Below, one piece after another: positions 50,385 through 57,387 of a DNA stretch of 64,000 nt. Each line of letters starts with the position of its first letter. Position 1 is the first letter of the stretch. A program made the translations under genes and the position numbers. The DNA is from a virus: positions 1-64,000 of the IMG/VR virus record IMGVR_UViG_3300025732_000002; one strand, given 5' to 3'. The notes beneath the pieces were generated by a model that saw only the letters and a list, made by a program, of their open reading frames with translations, did no database searches and was not told the origin of the DNA.

Positions 50385-51872
50385 ATGTCACTGAATCTAC
50401 GTCAGTATCAATCTGACATCATTGCCAATTTGCGTAGTGGGTTTGCAGCAGGCAAGCGTCATCAGGTTCTGTATGCACCAACTGGTGCCGGCAAAACTGA
50501 GATGGCCATTGCTCTGCTGGAGGCCACAAAGAACAAGGGCAACAAGGCGGCCATGCTGCTGGACCGCATCGTTCTGTGTGACCAGACCAGCCAGCGCCTC
50601 GAGAAGTACAGCATCGACCACGGCGTCCTGCAGTCAGGGCACTGGCGTTATCGCCCGTACGAGAACATTCAAATCTGCTCGGCCCAGACTATCGAGAAGC
50701 GTGGCGCATTCCCTGACTTGTCGTTGCTGATCATCGATGAGTGTCACCAGACGCGCGAGCAGACGATTGATTTCATCAAGAACAACCCGGATATCAAAGT
50801 CATTGGCCTGACTGCAACGCCATTCACCAAGGGGCTGGGCAAGGTGTACGACAACGTCGTCTCCTCTATCACCACCAAGCAGCTGGTGGATCAGGGCGTG
50901 CTCGTGCCCTTGCGTGTGTTCATTGCCAAAGAGATCGACATGTCGGGCGCCAAGAAGGTGGCCGGCGAGTGGTCGCAGGCAGAAGCATCCAAGCGTGGCA
51001 TGAAGATCACCGGTGACGTGGTTACTGAGTGGGTGAAGATGACGCACGAAGTGTTCGGCCGCCCGCGCAAGACCATTGTGTTCTGCTCCGGTGTCGAGCA
51101 CGGCATGGACCTGTCGCGCAAGTTCGCAGAGGCTGGCTACAACTTCATCAGCATCAGCTATCGAGATGATGATGAGTTCAAGAAGGAAGTTATCGAGGAC
51201 TTTGCCAAGCCGGACACAGAGATTCATGGTCTGATCGCCACAGACATTCTGACCAAAGGGTTTGACGTGCCTGACGTGATGATCGGCGTGTCTGCCAGGC
51301 CGTTCAGCAAATCCCTCTCCTCCCACATTCAGCAGATGGGTCGAGTGATGCGCGCCAACATGGCTGATCCAGAGTCCAAGCCGTTTGCTCTGTGGCTGGA
51401 CCACTCGGGCAACTACCTGCGCTTCCGCGAGGATTGGGAAGACGTGTACGAGAACGGCGTGCACGAGCTGGATGATGGCAAAGAGAAGCCCAAGAAAGAA
51501 CCAACCGAGAAGGAAAAGAAAGAAGCCAAGTGCCCGCGGTGCGAGGCGTACATGCCCAAGTTTGCAGACACCTGTTCTCACTGCGGTTACGTGCGCGAGA
51601 AGAAAAACCTGGTGGATAGCGTGCCGGGTGAGATGACAGAGCTGCAGGCCATGAGCCGTGAGAACAAGCAGGCATGGTGGTCGATGTGCCAGTGGAAGGT
51701 GCAGCACGAGGGCTGGTCGCCCGGGCGCGCGGCCCACACATACAAAGACAAGTTCGGCGTATGGCCAAAGGGTTTGGTCGATGTGCCCGCTCCTCCCAAC
51801 ATTGCATTTGAGAAGGCGGTCAGGGCGTCAGTCATCCGCTACATCAAGGGCCTCAAGAAGAAAGTATCGTGA
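50385..51872 (+). CDS. SF2 helicase with C-terminal zinc ribbon (495 aa)
   Basis: Walker A APTGAGKT (residues 31-38), DECH (118-121), LTATPF, IHGLIATDILTKGFDVPD and QQMGRVMR are DEAD/H helicase motifs in order. A zinc ribbon (CPRCEAYMPKFADTCSHCG) follows at about 382-402. It presumably unwinds DNA at replication. The primase gene overlaps its stop. Confidence 0.9.
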   Translation: MSLNLRQYQSDIIANLRSGFAAGKRHQVLYAPTGAGKTEMAIALLEATKNKGNKAAMLLDRIVLCDQTSQRLEKYSIDHGVLQSGHWRYRPYENIQICSAQTIEKRGAFPDLSLLIIDECHQTREQTIDFIKNNPDIKVIGLTATPFTKGLGKVYDNVVSSITTKQLVDQGVLVPLRVFIAKEIDMSGAKKVAGEWSQAEASKRGMKITGDVVTEWVKMTHEVFGRPRKTIVFCSGVEHGMDLSRKFAEAGYNFISISYRDDDEFKKEVIEDFAKPDTEIHGLIATDILTKGFDVPDVMIGVSARPFSKSLSSHIQQMGRVMRANMADPESKPFALWLDHSGNYLRFREDWEDVYENGVHELDDGKEKPKKEPTEKEKKEAKCPRCEAYMPKFADTCSHCGYVREKKNLVDSVPGEMTELQAMSRENKQAWWSMCQWKVQHEGWSPGRAAHTYKDKFGVWPKGLVDVPAPPNIAFEKAVRASVIRYIKGLKKKVS

Positions 51873-52714
51873 TGGACTTCCTAAGTTTTTGCCGGGCACA
51901 TGGAATCATGATTAGCTATCCCCCGCCCATCGGCGTGTGGAAACGATTCCCCACAGATGACCACCCAAAGAAGCGCAACGGTGCGGTCAAGTTCATGGGT
52001 GACCATGCGTTTGTGCAGAACCATGCGACAGACACAGAGGTTTCAATCTGGAAGGATGAGGGCGCAACGGAGGGGGCCAAGCGTGACTATCAGGCGCTGG
52101 CTACCAAGGCAGAGCAGGATCGCCTCCGCATGCAGCGCGAAGCAGCGGGCAAAGCCGCCTACATACTCAAGCAATGTGGGATAGGCAAGCACGACTACCT
52201 CAAGCGCAAGGGGTTCGGCGAGGAGGAGGGCAACGTCTGGGTGTACGAGGGCAAGCAGTTCCTCGTGATACCCATGCGGGTGGACGGCAGTCTGGTCGGG
52301 TGTCAGATCATTGATGCGGACGGGACAAAGAAGTTTCTATTCGGCCAGCGTACATCGGGCGCAGAGTTCTGCTTTGACAACAAGGGCCCCCACATTCTGT
52401 GCGAGGGGTATGCCACGGCCTTGTCGATCCGTGCTGCACTCAAGTCAATGAAGCGGCGGTATACCCTGCATGTTTGTTTCTCGGCCGGCAACATGAAGAA
52501 GATCGCCTCCACAATTCAGGAGCCGGGCCTGATCGTGGCGGACAATGACGCCTCCGCTACCGGGGAACGCACGGCCAAGGAGATTGGCTGGCCGTATTGG
52601 TTGAGTGATGTGGTGGGGGAGGATGCCAACGACACGCACCAGCGGGTTGGCCTGTTCAAGTTCTCGCAGAGTCTGGTCAAGTCATTGAACCAGCTCGCAT
52701 CGCGCAATGGGTAG
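51872..52714 (+). CDS. Toprim primase (280 aa)
   Basis: Toprim catalytic residues are seen in C177-E178-G179 (HILCEGYATALS) and D224-N-D226 (LIVADNDASATGE). The N-terminal half lacks a CHC2 zinc finger, as in plasmid RepA/phage-type primase domains. It presumably makes RNA primers with the neighbouring helicase. Repeats of the type CGCCTCCGCTA begin inside its 3' part. Confidence 0.85.
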   Translation: MDFLSFCRAHGIMISYPPPIGVWKRFPTDDHPKKRNGAVKFMGDHAFVQNHATDTEVSIWKDEGATEGAKRDYQALATKAEQDRLRMQREAAGKAAYILKQCGIGKHDYLKRKGFGEEEGNVWVYEGKQFLVIPMRVDGSLVGCQIIDADGTKKFLFGQRTSGAEFCFDNKGPHILCEGYATALSIRAALKSMKRRYTLHVCFSAGNMKKIASTIQEPGLIVADNDASATGERTAKEIGWPYWLSDVVGEDANDTHQRVGLFKFSQSLVKSLNQLASRNG

Positions 52715-52885
52715 CACGAACATCATTTCGCCTCCACTACTGGAGTCCTTGCGGATGAGGGCCTCGAGCACCTCGAGCCCGATGTTCATGACCTTTTCGC
52801 CATGCCCATAGCTATCCGCGCGGACAGAAACGTTGCCGTTTTCGTCCTCGTACAGATAGATTGCGAACATGGAGCGCCTGAACAT
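52682..52885 (-). CDS. Small protein overlapping the primase end (67 aa)
   Basis: The ATG at 52885 or 52870 is used; the true start is not clear because no ribosome site is seen. The product (FAIYLYEDENGNVSVRADSY, then IGLEVLEALIRKDSSSGG) is a small alpha/beta protein. Its end overlaps the primase end by 33 bases in the opposite direction. GTTGCC/GGCAAC arms flank a GTGT loop at 52929-52944 upstream. Confidence 0.55.
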   Translation of the reverse strand: MFRRSMFAIYLYEDENGNVSVRADSYGHGEKVMNIGLEVLEALIRKDSSSGGEMMFVLPIARCELVQ

Positions 52886-52956
52886 AGGCGCATTTTGATA
52901 CTTTTTTGTGCAAAGGTGAATACTTTTGTTGCCGTGTGGCAACGGCGCCTCCGCTA

Positions 52957-53076
52957 TTAGAAGGGCGCCTCCTCTACATCATCGGGGTAAGTGATGGGTT
53001 TTGGCGGGGGTTGTTCTACCTGCTCGCCATTGCAGATTGGGAAGGGCCAGGGCCATTGCCCCGGTTCTTCGGTCAT
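52957..53076 (-). CDS. 39-aa acidic peptide, coupled gene
   Basis: ATG at 53076 overlaps the stop of the next upstream gene (ATGA) and GGAGG lies six bases before it, inside one of the iteron-like repeats. The peptide (EEPGQWPWPFPICNGEQV) ends in DDVEEAPF, an acidic tail like an SSB tip. Too short for a 60-residue cut-off. Confidence 0.5.
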   Translation of the reverse strand: MTEEPGQWPWPFPICNGEQVEQPPPKPITYPDDVEEAPF

Positions 53077-53249
53077 ACCGCCTCCGCTATCGGGTTTGCC
53101 TCCACTACTCGCGTGGCAGTGGTGCCAATGTCCGCGGGCAAATGGTGGTAGATATCTTGCGCGGCAAGTGACGCCTCCGCTATCGAATCCGCGGCGAGTG
53201 TGATTGTCTTGCGCGTGGTGGCTTCAATGGTGACGGTGAATAGTTGCAT
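53073..53249 (-). CDS. Small protein with IAEA repeats (58 aa)
   Basis: ATG at 53249 with GGAG six bases upstream (an in-frame ATG at 53261 is less likely). Sequence LFTVTIEATTRKTITLAADS is beta-rich, followed by Ala-rich helix and IAEAS/IAEAV encoded by the repeats. Resembles a small phage protein of the SIAEA type, unknown role. Confidence 0.55.
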   Translation of the reverse strand: MQLFTVTIEATTRKTITLAADSIAEASLAAQDIYHHLPADIGTTATRVVEANPIAEAV

Positions 53250-53305
53250 TGCTGGCTCCATCAGTTGGGGATTGAATTACAACCCGGCGTGTGGCCGGGC
53301 GTCTG

Positions 53306-53479
53306 TCACTTGTGCGACACTTCGCGGGCCTCTTGTCGGCCCCGTTCGATTAGTCGGCGGGCCTCGGTTCGGTCGTCGATGTGCTCTGCCTCGATCATTG
53401 CGCGGAGGGTCTGGGCCTGGATTTGTCCTCGCTCGAATTTAAACCCGGCTTCAATGTAGGCGTGCTCTGAGTGCTTCAT
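53306..53479 (-). CDS. Small helical protein (57 aa)
   Basis: GGGGAGAAC precedes the ATG at 53479. Helical, charged (EARRLIERGRQEAREVSHK C terminus). No membrane segment. Unknown; shorter than common ORF cut-offs. Confidence 0.55.
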   Translation of the reverse strand: MKHSEHAYIEAGFKFERGQIQAQTLRAMIEAEHIDDRTEARRLIERGRQEAREVSHK

Positions 53480-53488
53480 GTTCTCCCC

Positions 53489-53704
53489 TTACGCGTTGCA
53501 GCAGCCGCAGCAGGGGGCATCCTCGCACAATCCTGCTTTGTTGCGGTAGTATTCGCGCCCACCGGCGCGCCAGTAGTTGGAGCGATAGCGGCGCTGTGCT
53601 TGAATCATGTAACGGCCAACGCTGGCGGCGGTTTCCGGGTCTAGTTCCGGGTCGATATCGCGGGCGAGTTCTTCGGCGTGGTCAATGGTGCGGGTGGTGT
53701 TCAT
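53489..53704 (-). CDS. Small protein with Cys-rich end (71 aa)
   Basis: Start at 53704 just after the upstream gene's stop, with GGGG ahead. Helical, with Tyr/Arg-rich middle (IQAQRRYRSNYWRAGGREYY) and CEDAPCCGCCNA at the end, which could bind metal. Unknown function. Confidence 0.6.
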   Translation of the reverse strand: MNTTRTIDHAEELARDIDPELDPETAASVGRYMIQAQRRYRSNYWRAGGREYYRNKAGLCEDAPCCGCCNA

Positions 53705-53705
53705 G

Positions 53706-53966
53706 TCATGCCCCGATTGCTTTGTAAACTGCGGCGCGGGCCCGATCCAGTACGGGCAAGCTGGCATCTCGTTGATCGTCCAACAAATCCACCAGGGCGC
53801 GGAGTAGGTCGGGCGCGGCGGCGATTAGTTGGGCGTCTGAGGGGTTGCGAGTGTCGCTGTAAACCACCTCGCCCACTGCATGCCCTTGCGGGCCGTTGAT
53901 TAGGTAAACCCGGGGGCTGGCGCCATGTTGGATTGTCCAAGGGCCGGGGGTGTGTTCGGTTTTCAT
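53706..53966 (-). CDS. HTPGPW-type small phage protein (86 aa)
   Basis: Begins KTEHTPGPWTIQHGASPRVY and ends with AQLIAAAPDLLRALVDLLDD and RARAAVYKAIG, a widespread phage early protein of unknown function. The start at 53966 has AAAGG. A small alpha/beta fold is expected. Confidence 0.75.
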   Translation of the reverse strand: MKTEHTPGPWTIQHGASPRVYLINGPQGHAVGEVVYSDTRNPSDAQLIAAAPDLLRALVDLLDDQRDASLPVLDRARAAVYKAIGA

Positions 53967-53977
53967 GGTGTGACCTT

Positions 53978-54724
53978 TCAAGCTGTAAGGATGGGGACAA
54001 CCCGGCGGCGCTGGTGTCCGGGGGCGTGGTCGAGAATTACGATATCGCGGGCGGCTTTGCTAGTTCCACCGCAAAGCATACAGTCGGCGCATTGGGTGCG
54101 TTTCCCGGCTTCGGCGGATGCGGGGCAGGTTATTTCACCGGCTTGGTGGTCGGCTTGGTGCGTTACCCGGAAAACCCGGAGCCCGAACAGATTTGCCAGC
54201 GCGGCATCGTCCGGGGTGTCGGCTGATGCCATTACTAGGCGTTTCCAGCGGTCAGAATCAAACCCGCGGCGCTTCCATTGGTGGCTGTAACCCGTGTGGC
54301 CCGCGGTGTACTGGGTGAGCGTTTCCCACAAGCCAACGGGCCCAGCGTAGGGGTCGCCATATGTCCCGAGCCTGAGTTTTAACCCGGCAATAATCGCGGC
54401 GGCCTCGTCCGGTGTGACGCGCGTGTAATTGCCCCGGCGGTAGGCGTTGAATACTTGTAGGGGCCCGCGCCCTATGTTGACGTAGCAGGGCGGTTTCCCG
54501 GTTTTGCGGGCCAGCTTGGGGCGGTGTTCGCATTGTCCGCATATGCTGGCATCGTTGCCGACCTTGGCGGCGGTCACGGGGTCAACATCGGCGCGGAGAA
54601 TGTATGACTGGACTAGGTGTCCGGTTTTGCTGTTCTTGCTTTTGGCCTTGATGCCAACTAGCACAATGACGATTGGCGCTCCATCGATGCGGCTGGGGCC
54701 TTCGTAGACTATCAATCCCTTCAT
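53978..54724 (-). CDS. Conserved phage protein with Cys motifs (248 aa)
   Basis: The sequence HLVQSYILRADVDPVTAAKV, NDASICGQCEHRP, GNYTRVT, TYGDPYAGPVGLWE, TGYSHQW, ITCPASAEAGKRTQCADCML is a conserved protein in phages and plasmids. Cys pairs suggest zinc. I do not know the function; it may act in replication or DNA processing. Confidence 0.7.
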   Translation of the reverse strand: MKGLIVYEGPSRIDGAPIVIVLVGIKAKSKNSKTGHLVQSYILRADVDPVTAAKVGNDASICGQCEHRPKLARKTGKPPCYVNIGRGPLQVFNAYRRGNYTRVTPDEAAAIIAGLKLRLGTYGDPYAGPVGLWETLTQYTAGHTGYSHQWKRRGFDSDRWKRLVMASADTPDDAALANLFGLRVFRVTHQADHQAGEITCPASAEAGKRTQCADCMLCGGTSKAARDIVILDHAPGHQRRRVVPILTA

Positions 54725-54918
54725 GATGCAATCCCTTCGGGTAGGTTGGACTCGTGGCGCTCGGCGATGGTGTAACCCAAGGCGCGGATTTGGCGGAGCG
54801 TGTCGAGCGTGAGGGTTTTCGTGCCGGCGATGCGGGCAAATTGGCGGGCCTGTTCACAAGCTGGGTAGATAACCGGGTTGCCGTAAACCCGGCGGACGGT
54901 GACGGTGATTGTGTTCAT
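54721..54918 (-). CDS. Small protein (65 aa)
   Basis: Start at 54918 with AAAGG, stop overlapping the next gene. A beta-beta-alpha protein (TITVTVRRVYGNPVIYPACE, TLTLDTLRQIRALGYTIAER) typical of small accessory genes. Unknown. Confidence 0.65.
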   Translation of the reverse strand: MNTITVTVRRVYGNPVIYPACEQARQFARIAGTKTLTLDTLRQIRALGYTIAERHESNLPEGIAS

Positions 54919-55226
54919 GCTGTGACCTTTCGGGCGGTAATGCGGACGGTGAATGTCGGTTCTGTGGCTTGCGTGGTGTAGGCGCGCACCAGTTGGGCGG
55001 AGGGTTGCAGTCGGGCGGCGATTGCTTGCCAATCGGTTTTCACCGGGTAAGCCTCGGAAATGGTCGCGCGGTGCTTGGTTCCGTCAACGGCTCGAACCTC
55101 GGCGGCGATAAGCGCGGCCTTGTAGGTGTCGGCGCGGGCTTGAAGTTCGGCGATTTCGGCCTTGATGGTGGCGAGGGTGTCCACAATGTCGGCGAGTTCT
55201 TCGGGGGTGAATAGTTCGGTTTTCAT
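54915..55226 (-). CDS. Conserved phage protein with coiled-coil N terminus (103 aa)
   Basis: EELADIVDTLATIKAEIAEL coiled coil, then KHRATISEAYPVKTDWQAIA and PSAQLVRAYTTQATEPTFTV, a common phage early protein of unknown role (possible small Gam-like or Gp157-like part). The start at 55226 overlaps the tiny gene upstream. Confidence 0.65.
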   Translation of the reverse strand: MKTELFTPEELADIVDTLATIKAEIAELQARADTYKAALIAAEVRAVDGTKHRATISEAYPVKTDWQAIAARLQPSAQLVRAYTTQATEPTFTVRITARKVTA

Positions 55227-55306
55227 GGTTTCATGCTCCAAAAGTAAAGGGCAAAGGGAAGGGCAAAAAGTGCGGCGCAAATTAGAACGGCGAGGGCGTC
55301 TCTCAT
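55223..55306 (-). CDS. 27-aa single-span membrane peptide
   Basis: The ATG at 55306 and the TGA at 55223 both overlap neighbours by four bases (ATGA). The peptide is almost wholly one membrane helix (LAVLICAALFALPFALYFW). Tight double coupling argues for a translated gene. A small regulatory membrane peptide or toxin-like role is possible. Confidence 0.5.
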   Translation of the reverse strand: MRDALAVLICAALFALPFALYFWSMKP

Positions 55307-55515
55307 AGGGTCACCCGTTCGGCGAGTGCTTCGGATATCTCGCCGGACCGGGCGAGATGGTCAACAAAATCAACGAAGGCGCACCGGGTGTCAGTGCAAT
55401 AGTCGCGGCGGGTGTTGTCCTCGCGGGTCCAGTCGCGGGTCGGGTAGCGGCGGCGGTCGGCGGTCGGGTGCGCTGCCCAGAATGCGGCGCGGATTTGCTT
55501 CTGTGTGGTCATCAT
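55303..55515 (-). CDS. Small conserved phage protein, CTDTRCAFVDFVDHL type (70 aa)
   Basis: IRAAFWAAHPTADRRRYP, YCTDTRCAFVDFVDHLARSG and SEALAERVTL form a short protein family recurrent in phages. Start at 55515 or 55512. Function not known to me. Confidence 0.7.
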   Translation of the reverse strand: MMTTQKQIRAAFWAAHPTADRRRYPTRDWTREDNTRRDYCTDTRCAFVDFVDHLARSGEISEALAERVTL

Positions 55516-55527
55516 GGCGGGTTGTCC

Positions 55528-55704
55528 TTAGTCAAGGTCGAGGGGTTGCTGGCCGGTGTACTGGTGGCGGGTGTCGGGGAAGTCGTCCGGGTCGATGTAG
55601 TCCGGATCGCGGGGGTTGGTGGTGCGGTTCATGCGGGCGCGGTGGCGGCGGTTCGCGGCTTCGGCGTTGCGCAAGTCCTCTAGGGTGGAGTCGTTGTCGG
55701 TCAT
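55528..55704 (-). CDS. Small acidic protein (58 aa)
   Basis: Start at 55704 with GGGAGG. An N-terminal helix (DSTLEDLRNAEAANRRHRAR) and an Asp/Pro-rich C terminus (DPDYIDPDDFPDTRHQ). Likely disordered tail. Unknown. Confidence 0.55.
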   Translation of the reverse strand: MTDNDSTLEDLRNAEAANRRHRARMNRTTNPRDPDYIDPDDFPDTRHQYTGQQPLDLD

Positions 55705-55708
55705 GGTG

Positions 55709-55852
55709 TCAAGCCTCCCAAATTGCATACCCGCGCGGCATCCGGGTCATGCCGTGTTGGTGTTTGAATCGTTGCAGGGCGTCCGTCTTGGTTGTGCCGT
55801 AGGCGGTCATGGCGTAAACCCATCCGGGCAAGTGAATCGCGAATTGCTTCAT
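55709..55852 (-). CDS. Short protein (47 aa)
   Basis: Start at 55852 with GGAG. Sequence KQFAIHLPGWVYAMTAYGTT, TDALQRFKHQHGMTRMPRGY, IWEA: small alpha/beta. Below usual size limits but with normal signals. Unknown. Confidence 0.55.
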   Translation of the reverse strand: MKQFAIHLPGWVYAMTAYGTTKTDALQRFKHQHGMTRMPRGYAIWEA

Positions 55853-55856
55853 GGTG

Positions 55857-56027
55857 TCATTCTCCGAAGATGAAAGCGGCGCCCATGACGCCGAAGGCGA
55901 GCAGGGAAACCAGCGCAAGGGTTAGGGAAATACTGCCGGCGAGCAGGGCGATGGAAACAGTCAGGGCGCCAGCGGCACCGATGAGGGCGGCGGCGATGCG
56001 CAGGGCGGTGATTACGGGGTCGTTCAT
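55857..56027 (-). CDS. Two-span membrane protein, first gene of the - accessory operon (56 aa)
   Basis: Start at 56027 with AAAGGA. Two hydrophobic helices (ALRIAAALIGAAGALTVSIA and ISLTLALVSLLAFGVMGAAF) with a short turn. Resembles a holin or pinholin in build, but is far from the lysis cassette. An inner-membrane accessory role is possible. Confidence 0.6.
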   Translation of the reverse strand: MNDPVITALRIAAALIGAAGALTVSIALLAGSISLTLALVSLLAFGVMGAAFIFGE

Positions 56028-56050
56028 ATTGCTAGTCCTTTCAAGGGTTG

Positions 56051-56071
56051 TATGCATTGGGGTAATGCATA
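56051..56071. promoter_or_regulatory. Perfect inverted repeat in the divergent region
   Basis: Arms TATGCATT (56051-56058) and AATGCATA (56064-56071) flank a 5-base loop GGGGT. It lies between the accessory operon and the terminase operon and upstream of the 56027 start, so it could be an operator. Confidence 0.5.
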
Positions 56072-56112
56072 GGCGCGATGCTGTCATCATTCCCGGGAGT
56101 GCTCAAGCGTTC

Positions 56113-56222
56113 GGTGTCGCGTATGTGACTGGCCTGGACGATTTGTGTATTTTTGTTTCCAGAAAATGCCGGGGTTGTGTGTACTTTCGGGGTTGTCAAG
56201 GGCTAGGTGTCGCCCAGGTGAC
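56113..56222. repeat. Direct repeat GGTGTCGC-N4-GTGAC
   Basis: The 17-base unit occurs at 56113-56129 and 56206-56222, 93 bases apart. The second copy covers the -35 of the terminase promoter (56218-56223), so a protein binding both could control late transcription. Confidence 0.5.
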
Positions 56223-56247
56223 AGTTCCCCATTTGTTCCGGTATGAT
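56218..56247 (+). promoter_or_regulatory. Promoter of the terminase/late operon
   Basis: GTGACA at 56218-56223, 18-base spacer, TATGAT at 56242-56247. It precedes the small terminase start at 56279. Confidence 0.5.
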
Positions 56248-56278
56248 GGGCCCCGTGTTCAAAGCGAAGCGAGCCAGC

Positions 56279-57025
56279 ATGAATCGTCCATCTAGGAAAG
56301 CAATACGAGAGGCACTAGACCAAGTACCAATAGACCATGTGCTAGGGGTAGCAGGGGAGTTGACCCATAAGCAAAAGACATTCGCCCGTCTCGTGGCATC
56401 CGGTAACACGGGAGCCGATGCCTACCGCAAAGCCTACAAAGCCACCGGGAAGCCTAAGACCGTGGGAGACAATGCCAGCAAGCTTAAGCGCGATACCCGA
56501 ATAAAAGCGGAGATCGAAGCCTTCAAGCTGGCAAACGAGGCGGCTGCATATCATGCGCCCCAACAACTGAGGGCCCTAGTAATCCATTCTCTCGTGCAAG
56601 TCGTGACCGATCCGGACGCAAAACAAGCGACAAAGGTGCAAGCGGCAAAGGTTCTGGGCACAGTCGCGGGCGTGGACGCATTCGTTCACCGGTCAGAACA
56701 CCGGGTTATCAAGACCAGCGAAGATGCTCGAGCCCAGTTGCTCGCGAAGTTGCGGCAGGTCATGAATGCGGATGCCGTGGACGTGTTGTCGCGTGACGCT
56801 GAGTCGTTGCTGGCTGAGATCGTGCCGAGCGAGCCCGACCCCGTGAGCGAACCCGCGGTCGACCCGGGAGCGACCCCCACCCCCCAAAATGCCGATTGGA
56901 GTCCCACTCTGCCATTACATACTATTCCGCACACCCAATCCCTTCAAAATTCCATTGACCCCCCTCCCCCCATCGAAAATCCTGCCGACGATCTGGAGTT
57001 AGAACTTAGAAACACCCCCCGTTAA
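56279..57025 (+). CDS. Terminase small subunit (248 aa)
   Basis: The ATG at 56279 is chosen over one at 56243 that would lie in the promoter -10. The N-terminal helix-turn-helix LTHKQKTFARLVASGNTGAD, AYRKAY, VGDNASKLKRD is the small-terminase DNA-binding region. Central helices and a long Pro-rich acidic tail follow. It would recognise pac or cos DNA for packaging with the large subunit encoded nearby. Confidence 0.82.
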   Translation: MNRPSRKAIREALDQVPIDHVLGVAGELTHKQKTFARLVASGNTGADAYRKAYKATGKPKTVGDNASKLKRDTRIKAEIEAFKLANEAAAYHAPQQLRALVIHSLVQVVTDPDAKQATKVQAAKVLGTVAGVDAFVHRSEHRVIKTSEDARAQLLAKLRQVMNADAVDVLSRDAESLLAEIVPSEPDPVSEPAVDPGATPTPQNADWSPTLPLHTIPHTQSLQNSIDPPPPIENPADDLELELRNTPR

Positions 57026-57040
57026 TGAATACTTTGAGAT

Positions 57041-57053
57041 TACCCCCGGGGTA
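57041..57053. promoter_or_regulatory. Inverted repeat upstream of the LexA-like gene
   Basis: TACCCC-C-GGGGTA lies 25 bases before the ribosome site of the LexA-like gene and may be an operator for it. Confidence 0.35.
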
Positions 57054-57080
57054 TATTTTTAAAACTTTTAGGAGTGATGA

Positions 57081-57383
57081 ATGGCAACGTTGCCATTGGT
57101 TGTTAATCGGGAGATGGCTCGTCGGCCGAGGGTTAGGCGTGAGGATTGTTTGGAGGTTGGCATGAGTCCGGTGCAGAGGGAGGTATTTTTGATTGTGGAT
57201 GAGTGGTGGAAGAGGTTTGGTCACAGTCCGACGCTCCGGCAGATAGCGGAGATGAGGGGGAAGAGTGGGGTTGGGAACACGAAGGAGATAGTGGACCGGC
57301 TGGTGAAGTTGGGGGTATTGAAGAGGTTGGAGAGGCGGCGCAGCATTCGGCCGGTGTATATAAATTTTCGGACGATAGAGTGA
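57081..57383 (+). CDS. LexA-type winged-helix protein (100 aa)
   Basis: The motif SPVQREVFLIVDEWWKRFG, SPTLRQIAEMRG, GNTKEIVDRLVKLGVL with RRSIRPVYI matches the DNA-binding domain of LexA (residues about 30-90) without the self-cleaving C-terminal domain. It sits between the small and large terminase genes, an unusual place. It is A- and G-rich, like the terminase gene. A palindrome copy covers its start. Could regulate the late genes or answer to host SOS signals. Confidence 0.8.
   Translation: MATLPLVVNREMARRPRVRREDCLEVGMSPVQREVFLIVDEWWKRFGHSPTLRQIAEMRGKSGVGNTKEIVDRLVKLGVLKRLERRRSIRPVYINFRTIE
57082..57095. repeat. Palindrome copy 10
   Basis: Covers the start codon region of the LexA-like gene, read as ATLP; extended 16-bp form. 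Confidence 0.8.
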
Positions 57384-57387
57384 AAAG

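Larger units (their letters stand above)
52549..53182. repeat. Iteron-like CGCCTCCGCTA repeat cluster
   Basis: Seven copies of CGCCTCCNCTA-type sequence lie at 52549, 52729, 52946, 52966, 53079, 53097 and 53172; four are exact CGCCTCCGCTA. Two pairs are about 20 bases apart. They begin in the primase gene and continue through the convergent junction with the - genes. A replication origin with iterons or a binding array is plausible. Confidence 0.65.

Noticed and set aside
50634-51737. 367-codon - strand frame
   Set aside because: Opposite the helicase gene with all motifs on the + strand; no ribosome site.
52929-52944. Terminator of the primase operon
   Set aside because: GTTGCC-GTGT-GGCAAC forms a hairpin but no T-run follows on either strand.
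52906-53151. 81-codon + strand frame after the primase
   Set aside because: It covers repeats and two - strand genes that have ribosome sites and coupled ends; the + frame has none.
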